NCBI GenBank assembly: GCA_018240785.1
Contig: JAFEFC010000016.1
Coordinates: forward strand, 1-64,000
Length of the DNA stretch: 64,000 nucleotides
Direction: 5' to 3'
From: Pseudomonadota bacterium
Lineage (GTDB): Bacteria > Pseudomonadota > Gammaproteobacteria > Burkholderiales > Rhodocyclaceae
Shown here one piece after another: positions 35,233-46,745 of this stretch (positions within the stretch are counted from its first letter, which is position 1; each line of letters begins with the position of its first letter). A program made the position numbers and the translations under genes. The notes under the pieces are model-generated. The model ran no database searches. It was not told the origin of the DNA and saw nothing but the letters and a program-made list of their open reading frames with translations.

Positions 35233-36355
35233 CGCGCGCCTCGTTCATCCGCAGCGGCCGGCGTGTGGACGTCCTTCAGCAAATCCGCCACCGGCTCCCA
35301 CGGTGCCTGCTCGGCGAAGGCGATCGCCGCGGCGACTTCGGCTTCGGCTTCGGCATCGAGCGCGAGGAAGAGCTCCTCGGTGAGCGACCCTTCGGCCTTC
35401 AATTGCGCCGAAAAGCTGTGGATGGGGCCGCGCTGCTTCCACTGCTCGATCTCGGCCTTGTCGCGGTACAGGTCGGGATCGAACATCGAGTGCGCGCGAA
35501 AGCGGTAGGTCTGCAGCTCGACGAAGGCCGGGCCGCCGCCCTCCCTCACCTGCTGCGCCGCGCGGCTCACGGTGTCGAACACCGCGCGCACGTCCATGCC
35601 ATCGGCGCGGAAGCTGGCCACCCTGTAGCTCGCGGCCTTTGCGCACAGGTCGGTCTGGGACTCGGAGCGCGCCAGCGCCGTTCCCATCGCGTACAGGTTG
35701 TTCTCGCAGCAGAACAGCACCGGGAGCTGCCACAACGCGGCAAGGTTGATCGACTCGTGGAACGCGCCCTCGGCCATCGCGCCTTCGCCGAACACGCAGG
35801 CGGTGACGCGGCACACGCCCTGCAGCCTGTCCGCCAGCGCCAGGCCGACCGCGAGCGGCAGACCGCCGCCGACGATGGCGTTGCCGCCGTAGAAGCGGCG
35901 CGACACGTCGAAGAGATGCATCGAACCGCCGCGCCCGCGCGAACAGCCCGCCGCCTTGCCGAACATCTCGGCCATGATCGCGTCCATGGCCACGCCGCGC
36001 AGCAGCGCGTGGCCATGCTCGCGGTAGGTGGCAACCACGTTGTCCCCGGCGGCGAGCGCGTGCATCGCCCCGGTGGCGCAGGCCTCCTCGCCGATGTAGA
36101 GGTGCAGGAAGCCGCGGATCTTGCCGGCGCCGTAGAGCTCGGCGCATTTCTCCTCCATGCGGCGGATGCGCAGCATGTCGGCCAGCAGGCGCAGCTCCAG
36201 CGGTCGCTCGGCAGGTTCGGCGGCGCCGGGCGCACGTCCCGCCTTCCGCGCCCGCTTCGGCGGGGGCTGGGTAAGCGGGAAGGGCTTTGCGTCCGCCGGT
36301 CTCGATGTGCACGGCGGCGTCGCTAGCGCACCTGCCGCGGGTTTGCGTGCGCGCG

Positions 36356-36359
<4 letters not shown>
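35229..36359 (-). CDS. 2-oxoacid/acetoin dehydrogenase E1 alpha subunit
   Basis: This encodes 376 residues from ATG 36359, which overlaps the acyl-CoA synthetase stop (ATGA). The longer open frame upstream is a shadow of that gene. A ~50-residue basic Pro/Ala-rich leader precedes the enzyme domain. Thiamine diphosphate binding is shown by [20 protein letters not shown] followed by CCENN. Other family marks are [20 protein letters not shown] and [20 protein letters not shown]. It forms E1 with the next gene. Confidence 0.93.
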
Positions 36360-38146
<1,787 letters not shown>

Positions 38147-38177
38147 GCCCGCCCTCCGCCAAAAAATGCTTTCGCTC

Positions 38178-39611
38178 TCAACCCTTCACGCACACCAGCG
38201 GCCGCAGCCGCGCCACCTTGCCGGCCAGGCCGGCGTGGTCCGCTGCGTCGACCACCTCCCCCACATCTTTGTAGGCCAGCGGCGCCTCTTCGGCCACGCC
38301 GCGAAAGCTCGGGCTGCGGATCAGGATGCCCTTGGCCGCCAGCTCGTCGACCACGTTGCGGCCGTGCCAGCGGCGCAGCGCCTCGTTGCGGCTCATCGCA
38401 CGGCCGGCGCCGTGGCAGGCGGAGCCGAAGGCCCGCTCCTCGGTACCGGCCGCGCCGGCGAGGATCCACGACGCGGTGCCCATGCTGCCGCCGATCAGCA
38501 CCGGCTGGCCGGCCCGGCGGTATTCGGCGGGCAGTTCGGCATGGCCGGGGCCGAAGGCGCGGGTGGCGCCCTTGCGATGCACGAACAATCGCCGCTTGCG
38601 CCCGTCGGCCGAGGTGTGGGTCTCTTCCTTGCAGGTGTTGTGCGACACGTCGTACAGCAGCGGCAGGCGTGCGCCGGGCAGCACAGTGGCGAAGGCCGCG
38701 CGCGCGAGGTGAGTCAGTATCTGCCGGTTGGCCAGTGCGCAGTTGATCGCCGCACGCATCGCGCCGAGGTAGCGCTGGCCGAGCGTCGACTTGAGTGGCG
38801 CGCAGGCGAGCTCGCGGTCCGGCAGCACGATGCCAGCCTGGCCAGCGGCGACCACCATCTCGCGCAGGAAGTCAGTGCCGATCTGGTGCCCCAGGCCGCG
38901 CGAGCCGCAATGGATGCTGACCACCACGTCGCCTTCGGCCAGGCCATAGGCCTGCGCCACCATGGCGTCGAACACCTGGTCGACGACCTGCACCTCCAGG
39001 TAATGGTTGCCCGAGCCCAGCGTGCCCATCTCGTCGCGCTGGCGCTTCTTCGCCATCTCCGACACCGCCGCCGGATCGGCGCCCGCCACGCAGCCATGCT
39101 CCTCGATGCGCAGCAGGTCGGCCTCGCTGCCGTAGCCCTCCTTCACCGCCCAGCGCGCGCCGCCGCGCAGCATCGCGTCCATCTCCTGCCCCGACAGGCG
39201 CAGCGCGCCGGTGCTGCCTACGCCGGCGGGGATGCGCGCGAACAGCAGGTCGGCAAGCTGCCTTTTGACGCCTTCCACATCGGCCGCCTTGAGGCCGGTG
39301 TGAAGCGTGCGCACGCCACAGGAGATGTCGAAGCCGACACCGCCGGCCGACACCACGCCGCCCTCGTCGGCATCGAAGGCCGCCACGCCGCCGATCGGAA
39401 AACCGTAGCCCCAGTGCGCGTCCGGCATCGCATACGACGCATCGACGATGCCCGGCAGGCTGGCAACGTTGGCGACCTGCTCGGCCACCTTGTCGTCCAT
39501 CGCCTGCACCAGCTCCTTCGACGCGAAGATCACGCCCGGCACGCGCATGCGGCCGCTCGCCGGCAGCTCCCACTCGCAGGGGCCGCGCCGCTTAAGTCTG
39601 GAGGTATCCAT
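38178..39611 (-). CDS. rtcB: RNA-splicing ligase RtcB
   Basis: This encodes 477 residues of the GTP- and Mn-dependent RNA ligase that joins 2',3'-cyclic phosphate and 5'-OH ends. Metal and catalytic residues are visible in [64 protein letters not shown] and [15 protein letters not shown]; the last contains the guanylylated His. The protein ends with the typical LVCVKG. It is followed upstream on the same strand by archease, its activator. Confidence 0.96.
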   Translation of the reverse strand: MDTSRLKRRGPCEWELPASGRMRVPGVIFASKELVQAMDDKVAEQVANVASLPGIVDASYAMPDAHWGYGFPIGGVAAFDADEGGVVSAGGVGFDISCGVRTLHTGLKAADVEGVKRQLADLLFARIPAGVGSTGALRLSGQEMDAMLRGGARWAVKEGYGSEADLLRIEEHGCVAGADPAAVSEMAKKRQRDEMGTLGSGNHYLEVQVVDQVFDAMVAQAYGLAEGDVVVSIHCGSRGLGHQIGTDFLREMVVAAGQAGIVLPDRELACAPLKSTLGQRYLGAMRAAINCALANRQILTHLARAAFATVLPGARLPLLYDVSHNTCKEETHTSADGRKRRLFVHRKGATRAFGPGHAELPAEYRRAGQPVLIGGSMGTASWILAGAAGTEERAFGSACHGAGRAMSRNEALRRWHGRNVVDELAAKGILIRSPSFRGVAEEAPLAYKDVGEVVDAADHAGLAGKVARLRPLVCVKG

Positions 39612-39641
39612 CTTCCGTCCCCGTTCGTCGTGACACTCGGG

Positions 39642-40079
39642 TCACACATCGACCACGCACTGCGCCAGCCACCGGCCGTCGGGCTGCTGCATGACTTTCA
39701 GCTCGCAGAACGACGCACCCTTCACCTCGGCGGCCGGCTGGTGGCGGGCGACATCGACCGCCTCGCCCCAGGCCGCCGCGCGCAGGCGCAGCCCCGCGTC
39801 CTCGGGCGCGATGTCCACCTCGAAGCGCGCGAACAGCATGCGCCGGGTGGCCATCTCGAACACCAGCGCGTTGAGCCAGTCGAGCAGCAGCAGTTCCACC
39901 TCGGGCGCCGCGCACTCGATCGCGACCGGCTCGCGCGCGGCTACCGCGGCCGGATCGCAGATCGCCGCCGTCATCGCGGTGGCGGCGCCTGAGAAGGCCT
40001 CGGCCAGCGTCGCGCCAGTGCCACGCACGCCGACGTCGGCTTCGTGCGGAAAAGTCTCCCAGGCGGCCTGTGTGGCCAT
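39642..40079 (-). CDS. Archease (RtcB activator)
   Basis: This encodes 145 residues of the archease family: WETFPHEADVGVRGTGATLA at the N-terminus, LLLDWLNALVFEMATRRM in the middle and EVKGASFCELKVMQQPDG near the C-terminus. The metal-binding Asp of HEADVGVRG is retained. Archease speeds RtcB guanylylation and turnover. The gene is 30 bases upstream of rtcB on the same strand, so they form one unit. Confidence 0.94.
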   Translation of the reverse strand: MATQAAWETFPHEADVGVRGTGATLAEAFSGAATAMTAAICDPAAVAAREPVAIECAAPEVELLLLDWLNALVFEMATRRMLFARFEVDIAPEDAGLRLRAAAWGEAVDVARHQPAAEVKGASFCELKVMQQPDGRWLAQCVVDV

Positions 40080-40115
40080 GTTCGCTTCAGCCCTGGTCCA
40101 GACCCTGGCCCGCCG

Positions 40116-41726
40116 TCACATCTCCTCGCCGCCCGGCAGGCCGCCCGCCGGCTGCGGCAGTTCGGCCACCAGGCAGTCGGTGGTGAGGATCAGGCCCGCC
40201 ACCGAAGCGGCGTTCTGCAGCGCACTGCGCGTGACCTTGCACGGGTCGAGAACGCCCATCGCCATCAGGTCGCCGTATTCCTCGGTGGCGGCGTTGAAGC
40301 CGAACGCGCCACTGCCGGCCGCCACCCGATCGAGCACCACCGACGGCTCGAGGCCGCCGTTGGCGACGAGCTGGCGCAGCGGTTCCTCCACCGCACGCAG
40401 CACGATCTGGAGGCCGCAGTCCTCGTCGTGGTTGGCGCCGTGCAGCGCGCCCAACGCCCCGCGCGCGCGCAGCAGCGCCACGCCGCCGCCGGGCAGGATG
40501 CCTTCGGCCACTGCGGCGCGCGTCGCATGCAGCGCATCCTCGACGCGCGCGCGGCGTTCCTTCATCTCGGACTCGGTGGCGCCGCCGACTTTCACCACCG
40601 CCACGCCGCCGGCCAGGCGCGCGATGCGTTTCAGCAGGCCCTCGCGCTCGTAGTCGGAGCGCATGTCATCCATCTCCGCGCGGATGCGGGCGATGCGCGC
40701 CTCGATCAGTGCGTGCGCGCCACCGCCGCCGACCAGCGTGCAACTGTCCTTGTCCACCTCGATGCGGCGGGCGCTGCCCAGTTCGGCCTCGGTCGCATGT
40801 TCGAGGGTGAGGCCGGTTTCGCCACTCACCAGCGTGGCGCCGGTCAGCACCGCGATGTCTTCCAGCACTGCGCGCCGCCGTTCGCCGAACTCCGGCGCCT
40901 TCACCGCGCAGGCTTTCAGCGTGCCGCGCACGGCGTTCACCACGAGCAGGGCCAATGCCTCGCCCTCGACCTCCTCGGCGATCAGCAGCAAGGGCCGCCC
41001 ACTGCGCGCCACCGACTCCAGCACCGGCAGCAGGTCGGTCACCGCGCCGATCTTGCGGTCGCACACCAGGATGGCGGCATCCTCGAGCACCACGCGCGCA
41101 CCCTCGGTGTTGATGAAATAGGGCGACAGGTAACCGCGGTCGAACTGCATGCCCTCGACCACCTCCAGCGTGCTCGCGAGGCCCGAGCCCTCCTCCACGG
41201 TGATCACGCCTTCCTTGCCGACGCGCTCCATGGCTTCGGCGATCAGCTCGCCGATGGCGCTGTCGTTGTTCGCCGAGATGCTCGCCACCTGGGCGATCTC
41301 GACGCGCGTCTCGCAGGGCCGCGCCATCGCCTTCAGCGCGCCGACCAGCGCCTCTACGGCCTTGTCGACACCGCGCTTCAGGTCCATCGGATTCATGCCG
41401 GCGGCGACGTGCTTCATGCCCTCGCGCACGATGGCAGCGGCCAGCAGCGTCGCGGTGGTAGTGCCGTCGCCCGCCACTTCGGACGTGCGCGCCGCCACTT
41501 CGCGCACCATCTGCACGCCCATGTTCTCGAAAGGGTCCGACAGCTCGATCTCGCGCGCGACGACGACGCCGGAGTTGATCACGATGGGCGGACCGTAAGG
41601 CCGCTGCAGCAGCACCGTGCGGGCGCGCGGGCCCAGGGTTTCCTTGACCGCGTCGGCCAGCAGCGAGACGCCGCGCAGGATGCGGTGGCGCGCCTCGTCG
41701 CGGAAAAGCAGTTGCTTGGCTGTCAT
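40116..41726 (-). CDS. groL: Divergent GroEL-like chaperonin (no GroES partner nearby)
   Basis: This encodes 536 residues from ATG 41726. It is a full-length Hsp60: [20 protein letters not shown], the ATPase motif [35 protein letters not shown] and [20 protein letters not shown]. It differs from housekeeping GroEL by replacing TLGPKGRNV with TLGPRARTV and by lacking the GGM-repeat tail, ending [14 protein letters not shown]. No groES gene adjoins it. It is probably a second, stress-linked copy, in line with its rtcB/archease neighbours. Confidence 0.92.
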   Translation of the reverse strand: MTAKQLLFRDEARHRILRGVSLLADAVKETLGPRARTVLLQRPYGPPIVINSGVVVAREIELSDPFENMGVQMVREVAARTSEVAGDGTTTATLLAAAIVREGMKHVAAGMNPMDLKRGVDKAVEALVGALKAMARPCETRVEIAQVASISANNDSAIGELIAEAMERVGKEGVITVEEGSGLASTLEVVEGMQFDRGYLSPYFINTEGARVVLEDAAILVCDRKIGAVTDLLPVLESVARSGRPLLLIAEEVEGEALALLVVNAVRGTLKACAVKAPEFGERRRAVLEDIAVLTGATLVSGETGLTLEHATEAELGSARRIEVDKDSCTLVGGGGAHALIEARIARIRAEMDDMRSDYEREGLLKRIARLAGGVAVVKVGGATESEMKERRARVEDALHATRAAVAEGILPGGGVALLRARGALGALHGANHDEDCGLQIVLRAVEEPLRQLVANGGLEPSVVLDRVAAGSGAFGFNAATEEYGDLMAMGVLDPCKVTRSALQNAASVAGLILTTDCLVAELPQPAGGLPGGEEM

Positions 41727-41778
41727 CGTCGTTTTTCTCCTCTCCCTGTTCAGCACGCGCGCCCGCCGCATGGGACCG

Positions 41779-42447
41779 TCATTGCGGCGGCGGTGTACCG
41801 CCTCCGGCCGGCCGCGCAGCCGCACGGCGGCGATGTTCGCGCAGGCAGTCGATCACTTCGTCGTCCTCGACCTGCCAGAACTGGCTGTAGAACTGCCCCA
41901 CCGCGCGGAAGTCCCATGGTGCGTACAGGCACACCACCTCGTCGGCGTAGGGCTCGACTTTCTTCAGGCTGTCCGGCGCACCCACCGGCACCGCGCAGAC
42001 CAGCTTCTGCGGCCCCTGGGCGCGTACCGCATGCAGCGCGGCGATCATGGTCGCGCCGGTGGCGAGCCCGTCATCGACGATGATCACCACCCGGCCGCGC
42101 GGATCGATCGGCGGCCGTTCCGGCGAATACTGCGCTCGGCGCTGATGCAGGCCCGCCAGCCGGCGCGCCTTCTCTTCCTTCAGCCAGGCCTCGTCGGCTT
42201 CGGACGGGTCGGACACGAAGGACCAGCCGCTCTCGTCGATGGCGCCGATCGCATATTCCGGGCTCCAGCGCGAACTGAGCTTGTGCACCAGCACGACGTC
42301 GAGCTCGCCCTGCAGCGCCTCGGCCAGCGCCGCACCCATCGGCACTGCGCCGCGCGGGATCGCAAGCACCAGCGGGTTGGCGCCGCGATACGCCGCCAGG
42401 GCGTCGGCCAGCTTGCGCGCGGCATCGATTCGATCGATGAAGATCAT
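41779..42447 (-). CDS. Phosphoribosyltransferase-domain protein (type I)
   Basis: This encodes 222 residues. The PRPP-binding loop is [20 protein letters not shown], and a Rossmann-type core precedes it ([20 protein letters not shown]). It resembles the stand-alone PRTase-domain proteins found near stress and dormancy genes rather than a named purine or pyrimidine salvage enzyme. It has an unusual Pro/Gly tail ([10 protein letters not shown]). It lies 12 bases from the next PRTase gene. The substrate is unknown. Confidence 0.85.
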   Translation of the reverse strand: MIFIDRIDAARKLADALAAYRGANPLVLAIPRGAVPMGAALAEALQGELDVVLVHKLSSRWSPEYAIGAIDESGWSFVSDPSEADEAWLKEEKARRLAGLHQRRAQYSPERPPIDPRGRVVIIVDDGLATGATMIAALHAVRAQGPQKLVCAVPVGAPDSLKKVEPYADEVVCLYAPWDFRAVGQFYSQFWQVEDDEVIDCLREHRRRAAARPAGGGTPPPQ

Positions 42448-42459
42448 CCTTGCCTCCGC

Positions 42460-43026
42460 TCAGGCGGCGCTGCGCGGCTGCAGCAGTTCGATGCGGAACT
42501 CCGGTTCATACGGTGGCACGTTGCACTCGATGATGTCCTCCGCCGCGATGTCGAGGCGCACGCCGGCCACGTCGGCATGCACCGGCAGGCAGGCGACGCC
42601 ACGGTCGACCAGCACCGCGACGAGGATCCGCGCCGGCTGCCGTCGCGCCAGATGATCGACCACGCGCAGCAGCGAATGGCCGGTAAAGAGCACGTCGTCG
42701 ACCACCACCAGCGTGCGCCCTTCGAGCGCCGGCAGCGGCTGCCGCTCGTCCTCGGACAATTGCGTCTCCGGGTGCAGCAGGGTCAGATCGTCGGCGTAGC
42801 GCTTGACCTTCAGGTCCACCCGCAGCGGCAGCGGCACGCCCGGGTGCCGCCGCAGGCAGTCGACAATGCGGTCGGCCAGCGGAGCACCGCGGCGCAGGAT
42901 GCCGACCACGATGGCAGGCTCGCCGCCGGACAGCAGGCCGGCGAGCTTGCGCGCCATGTTATCGACGATGACGCACGACTGCGCCGTGTCGTGGAGGCAG
43001 GTACGAAGGCCGGCGGGTCGATCCAT
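42460..43026 (-). CDS. PyrR-like phosphoribosyltransferase
   Basis: This encodes 188 residues from ATG 43026, which has GAGGA upstream; the much longer frame (to 43296) runs into the divergent intergenic region. The PRPP loop is RTLVVVDDVLFTGHSLLRVV, and the flanking IVVGILRRGAPLADRIVDCL and LPLRVDLKVKRYADDL segments are PyrR-type. PyrR proteins are uracil phosphoribosyltransferases or pyr-operon regulators, but no pyr gene adjoins here. It is the first gene of the minus-strand stress operon. Confidence 0.82.
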   Translation of the reverse strand: MDRPAGLRTCLHDTAQSCVIVDNMARKLAGLLSGGEPAIVVGILRRGAPLADRIVDCLRRHPGVPLPLRVDLKVKRYADDLTLLHPETQLSEDERQPLPALEGRTLVVVDDVLFTGHSLLRVVDHLARRQPARILVAVLVDRGVACLPVHADVAGVRLDIAAEDIIECNVPPYEPEFRIELLQPRSAA

Positions 43027-43306
43027 GCTTTCCTCGCGCGATGAGGATGCTGCGGGTGGCTGCCGCGGCGCGATGCCGCAGTTCTGAGCGGCAGCGGATG
43101 GGTCTAGACTGAACGAAACCATCCGGCCGACAGGGTAAAAATCTACTCCTGTTTTGCCAGCGTAGACCATGCCATGCGACGACATGGCGCAACCGGATCG
43201 ACACCGCGCGCAGCGCAGTGCGCCGCTGCGGCGACGGCGCGCCGCTCTGGCCGGGGAACCGAAAGGGCCGGATGGCGCGGCTTGTGCGCGCCGCAAGGAG
43301 AAGACG
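43027..43306. promoter_or_regulatory. Divergent intergenic region between PyrR-like gene and pncA
   Basis: This 280-base gap lies between divergently transcribed genes and should hold promoters for both directions. It contains an AT-richer patch at 43130-43160 (gggtaaaaatctactcctg) and an 8-base palindrome gtctagac at about 43106-43113, with a partial match cgtagacc at about 43161-43168. These could be operator half-sites. No sigma-70 pair was convincing. No gene is seen. Confidence 0.4.
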
Positions 43307-43939
43307 ATGCCTCAACACAGTCGCTCGCGCCCCGGGGGTAGAGACCAGCACCTCGCCTTGCGGGCCGGAGACGCTCTCGTGGTGGTCGATGTCCAGCGCG
43401 ACTTCCTGCCCGACGGCGCGCTAGGTGTGCCTGACGGCGATGCGGTGGTGCCGGTGCTGAACCGGTGCATCGAACGGTTTGGCAGCTTCGATCGGCCCGT
43501 CGTGCTGTCCCGCGACTGGCATCCGGCCGACCACTGCTCGTTCCGCGACCAGGGCGGCCCCTGGCCGCCCCACTGCATCGCCGGCAGCGACGGCGCCGAG
43601 TTCGCGCCTGGGCTGGCCGTGCCCGCCCGCGCCCACATCGTGTCGAAGGCCACGACCGCGCAGTCGGACGCCTACTCCGCCTTCCAGCGCACCGGCCTCG
43701 GCGAGCTGCTGCGCAGCCTGGGCTGCGGGCGCCTGTTCATCGGCGGCCTGGCGACCGACTACTGCGTGCTCGCCACCGTGCGCGATGCGATCGGCGAGGG
43801 TTTCGACGTCGTGGTGCTGCGTGACGCAATGCGCGCGGTGAATGTGCATCCCGGCGACGGCGAGCGTGCCGAACGGGACATGGCCGACGCCGGCGCCGAA
43901 CTGGTCACCAGCAGCCAGCTCGTCGGTGGCGGCACATGA
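43307..43939 (+). CDS. pncA: Nicotinamidase
   Basis: This encodes 210 residues from ATG 43307 with AAGGAG upstream; the longer frame from 43169 lacks a ribosome site. It is an isochorismatase-fold enzyme that hydrolyses nicotinamide to nicotinate. The triad is visible: Asp in LVVVDVQRDFLPDGALGVP, Lys in HIVSKATTAQSDAYSAF and Cys in GLATDYCVLATVRDAI. Metal ligands fit SRDWHPADHCSF and PWPPHC. It overlaps the next gene by 4 bases (ATGA), forming a salvage operon. Confidence 0.95.
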   Translation: MPQHSRSRPGGRDQHLALRAGDALVVVDVQRDFLPDGALGVPDGDAVVPVLNRCIERFGSFDRPVVLSRDWHPADHCSFRDQGGPWPPHCIAGSDGAEFAPGLAVPARAHIVSKATTAQSDAYSAFQRTGLGELLRSLGCGRLFIGGLATDYCVLATVRDAIGEGFDVVVLRDAMRAVNVHPGDGERAERDMADAGAELVTSSQLVGGGT

Positions 43940-45285
43940 GCGAGTCCGCGCTGCTCACCGACCTGTACGAGCTCACCATGCTGCAGGCGTACCACGACGA
44001 GGGCATGAACGACAGCGCGGTATTCGAGCTCTTCGTGCGCGCGCTGCCGCCGCAGCGGCGCTTCCTGATGCTGGCCGGCATCGAGCAGGTGCTGGACTAC
44101 CTCGAGAACCTGCGCTTCACCACCGCCGAACTCGACTGGCTGCGCGCCACCGGGCGCTTCCGGCCAGCCTTTCTCGATGCACTGCGCGATTTCCGCTTCA
44201 CCGGAGAGGTGCACGCGATGCGCGAGGGCACGGTGTTCTTCGGCGACGAGCCGGTGCTGCGCATCGAGGCGCCGATCGGCGAAGCGCAGTTCGTCGAGAG
44301 CCGGCTGATCAACCTGGTCAATTACTGCTCGCTGGTCGCGACCAAGGCCGCACGCTGCGTGCTCGCCGCACCGCGCAGCCTGCTCGTCGACTTCGGCCTG
44401 CGCCGCGCCCACGCCGGTGAAGCCGGCCTGCTGGCAGCGCGCGCCAGCTTCCTCGCCGGCTTTGCCGGCAGCGCCACGGTGCTGGCCGGCCAGCGCTTCG
44501 GCGTGCCGGTGTTCGGCACCATGGCCCATTCCTACATCGAGGCGCACGAGCTCGAGACCGACGCCTTCGAGCAGTTCTCGCTGTCGCAGCCGGGCAACGT
44601 AACCTTGCTGATCGATACCTACGACACCGAGGCGGCCGCCGCCAAGGTGGTGGCGCTGGCGCCGTCACTGCAGGCGCGCGGCGTGAACCTGGTGTCGGTG
44701 CGCCTCGACAGTGGCGACCTCGCCGACCATGCGCGCCGCGTGCGGGCGATCCTCGACGCCGGCGGACTGGCGAACGTGCGCATCTTCGCCAGCGGCAACC
44801 TGGACGAGTACCGCATTGCCGCGCTGCTGGCGGCGGGCGCGCCGATAGACGGCTTCGGCGTCGGCACCCAGCTCACCACCTCGGCCGATGCGCCGGCGCT
44901 GGATTCCGCCTACAAGCTGCAGGTCTATGCGGGCCGCGCGCGGCGCAAGCGCTCCGAAGGCAAGGCGACCTGGCCGGGGGCAAAGCAGGTGTGGCGCAGC
45001 GTGGATGTGGAAGGACGATTGACACGCGACCTCGTCGCCCTTGCCGACGAGCCCGCGCCAGTTGGCGCCTGGGTGCCGCTCCTGCGACCCGTCATGCACG
45101 CGGGCAAACGCCTTGTGCCGCCGGAACCGCTGACCGCATTGCGCACGCATGCCGCCACCGAACTTGCGCGGTTGCCTGCCGCGTTGCGCGAACTCGATCC
45201 TGGGGTGGGTTCGGACATCTACCCGGTAAGCATTTCGGACGGACTGCAGGCGCTCGCGCTACAGCTCGATCGCTCGACGCATTGA
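43936..45285 (+). CDS. pncB: Nicotinate phosphoribosyltransferase
   Basis: This encodes 449 residues. It converts nicotinate and PRPP to nicotinate mononucleotide in the Preiss-Handler NAD pathway. Family marks are LLTDLYELTMLQAYHDEGMN, LVDFGLRRAHAGEAGLLAAR, PVFGTMAHSYIEAHE (the phosphorylatable His) and LVSVRLDSGDLADHARRVRA plus IDGFGVGTQLTTSADAPALD. It is coupled to pncA. It ends 69 bases before the terminator of the convergent DGR operon. Confidence 0.95.
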   Translation: MSESALLTDLYELTMLQAYHDEGMNDSAVFELFVRALPPQRRFLMLAGIEQVLDYLENLRFTTAELDWLRATGRFRPAFLDALRDFRFTGEVHAMREGTVFFGDEPVLRIEAPIGEAQFVESRLINLVNYCSLVATKAARCVLAAPRSLLVDFGLRRAHAGEAGLLAARASFLAGFAGSATVLAGQRFGVPVFGTMAHSYIEAHELETDAFEQFSLSQPGNVTLLIDTYDTEAAAAKVVALAPSLQARGVNLVSVRLDSGDLADHARRVRAILDAGGLANVRIFASGNLDEYRIAALLAAGAPIDGFGVGTQLTTSADAPALDSAYKLQVYAGRARRKRSEGKATWPGAKQVWRSVDVEGRLTRDLVALADEPAPVGAWVPLLRPVMHAGKRLVPPEPLTALRTHAATELARLPAALRELDPGVGSDIYPVSISDGLQALALQLDRSTH

Positions 45286-45346
45286 CCGTTTCGTCCTTCC
45301 CATACCAAGGGCTGTCCGCCAACTCGCGGAAATCCCGTTTCTATCG

Positions 45347-45394
45347 AGAAAACGGCGCCTGCCACCGGCCGTTCGGCCGATCAAGGCAGGCGCC
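45347..45394 (-). terminator. Intrinsic terminator downstream of the DGR template repeat
   Basis: A perfect 10-base inverted repeat (GGCGCCTGCC at 45354-45363 and GGCAGGCGCC at 45385-45394) encloses a second palindromic pair (CGGCCG at 45366-45371 and 45374-45379). Read on the minus strand the stem is followed by GTTTTCTC. This fits a Rho-independent terminator for the DGR transcript. It probably also blocks pncB read-through from the other side. It may define the 3' end of the template RNA, about 90 bases beyond the TR. Confidence 0.7.
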
Positions 45395-45480
45395 GCCCAC
45401 TGCGCTCGCACCCATGCCCCTGGACCCTTCCTGGCACTACGCCGTGCTCCATGAAGTGCGGCGCTTGCGCGCGGAGGGTG

Positions 45481-45600
45481 CGGGCAAGACGGAAACCCGA
45501 GTTGTTGTTGCGGTTGTCGGGCGTGTTCCTGTTGCGGTTGGCCGAGCGCGCGTTGTCGGGGTTGTTGTTCCAGCCGCCGCCGCGCAGGACCCGGCGTTCT
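45481..45600 (-). repeat. DGR template repeat (TR)
   Basis: This aligns without gaps to 47242-47361. Over the 116-base core (45481-45596 against 47242-47357) all 18 mismatches are at adenines of the TR coding strand; G, C and T positions are identical. The coding strand has 11 AAC codons (reading [17 protein letters not shown] and on to [11 protein letters not shown]), the usual signature of a DGR template. Three further A mismatches extend the match to 45600, the last base of the RT stop codon. At the other edge a C in TR corresponds to a G in VR (45480/47241), as expected for an IMH*/IMH boundary. Confidence 0.97.
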
Positions 45601-46745
45601 CAGGGCATGGGCGCCTCCACCGACGTCCCGTCCGCCCACAAGGGGTCGAACCAGCCGCCTTTGAAGAGGGTATGACGCAAGCGCACGGTGTCGGCATGGG
45701 TCGCATGCGCGACCCATCCGCCGACGCGGGCACGAACCTCGTCCGCCGAGGCCGCGCCGGCCCGCCAGTGCGCACGCAGCGTGTCGAGCCGGCTGCGGAA
45801 GCGCGTCACGTTCTGCGGAAGCAGGCGACGCCGCCCGCCCGGAAGCAGTTCGAAGCCGAGAAACTGCTGAGGCTGCGCGGTGGCCACCACCGCCGTCTTC
45901 TGCGGGTGCAGGATCAATCGTCGGCCGCAAAGATACCGCTCGATGCACTGGCGCCATTCAGTGAGTTGCGCGGGGCTATCAGCAAACAGCGCGAAGTCAT
46001 CCACGTAGCGCAAATAGGGCGCTCGCAGCACCTCCGTCACCCAATGGTCAAAGGCATCGAGATGCACATTGGCGAAGAACTGGCTGGTCAGATTGCCCAG
46101 CGGCAGACCGCGGCGACGGCTCGCCGGGGTAAAGAGGTCGTCACCCGGAAAATAGCGCTCGGCCGGCTCCTGCGGATTGGAGCCATCGATGATCGTGTCG
46201 CACAGCGCCAGCGTGCGCGCGCAGCCGATACGGCGACGCAAGTCGCGCTTCAGCACCGCATGATCGATGGACGGGAAGAACCGCCAGATGTCGGCACGCA
46301 GCACATGCGCGTGATGGTCGCGCAAGCGCTCGAAGCGCGCCACCGCGCGATGGGTGCCCTTGCCGACCCGGTTGGCGTAGCTGTGATCGATGAAGCCGCG
46401 CTCGAACAGCGGACCGATTACCGCCACCAGAGCATGGTGCACCACCCGGTCGCGAAACGGCGCAGCGCTCACCACCCGCCGCTTGGGGTCGCGCACCACC
46501 AGCTCAAGATAGCGGCCGGTGCGGTAGCTGCCATCCTGCAACTGCGCTTCGAGGCGCAGCAGCTCCCGCTCCAGATTGGCCTGGAACGCCGCCGCGCCAG
46601 GCTTGCGCCGCTTGCCGGCAATGGCGCGTGCCGCCGCCGCATGCAGTGCGCCAAAGGTGGCGACGCGGTCGAACAACCCATCATGTCGACACGGCACGGC
46701 GGCTTCCCGAGGCGTCACCCGAATGGCCGCGGCCGACTCGTGCAT
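45600..46745 (-). CDS. DGR reverse transcriptase
   Basis: This encodes 381 residues from ATG 46745 (MHESAAAIRVTPREAAVPCR); the start is uncertain because it overlaps avd by 65 bases, and GTG 46697 is an alternative. RT motifs: HVLRADIWRFFPSIDHAVL (motif A aspartate), RRGLPLGNLTSQFFANVHLD (the LGxxxSQ motif typical of DGR enzymes), PYLRYVDDFALFADS (YVDD catalytic motif) and LILHPQKTAVV. There is no maturase, RNase H or endonuclease domain. It copies the TR RNA with adenine-directed errors into the VR. The stop codon abuts the TR. Confidence 0.96.
   Translation of the reverse strand: MHESAAAIRVTPREAAVPCRHDGLFDRVATFGALHAAAARAIAGKRRKPGAAAFQANLERELLRLEAQLQDGSYRTGRYLELVVRDPKRRVVSAAPFRDRVVHHALVAVIGPLFERGFIDHSYANRVGKGTHRAVARFERLRDHHAHVLRADIWRFFPSIDHAVLKRDLRRRIGCARTLALCDTIIDGSNPQEPAERYFPGDDLFTPASRRRGLPLGNLTSQFFANVHLDAFDHWVTEVLRAPYLRYVDDFALFADSPAQLTEWRQCIERYLCGRRLILHPQKTAVVATAQPQQFLGFELLPGGRRRLLPQNVTRFRSRLDTLRAHWRAGAASADEVRARVGGWVAHATHADTVRLRHTLFKGGWFDPLWADGTSVEAPMP

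Noticed and set aside
45437-45775. 112-residue Thr/Arg/Pro-rich open frame across the TR
   Set aside because: It is an out-of-frame reading of the AAC-rich template repeat and the RT end, not a gene.
45600-46745. Retron or group II intron as an alternative for the RT gene
   Set aside because: There is no maturase domain and no msr/msd-like RNA, whereas Avd, the LGNLTSQ motif and the TR/VR pair show a DGR.
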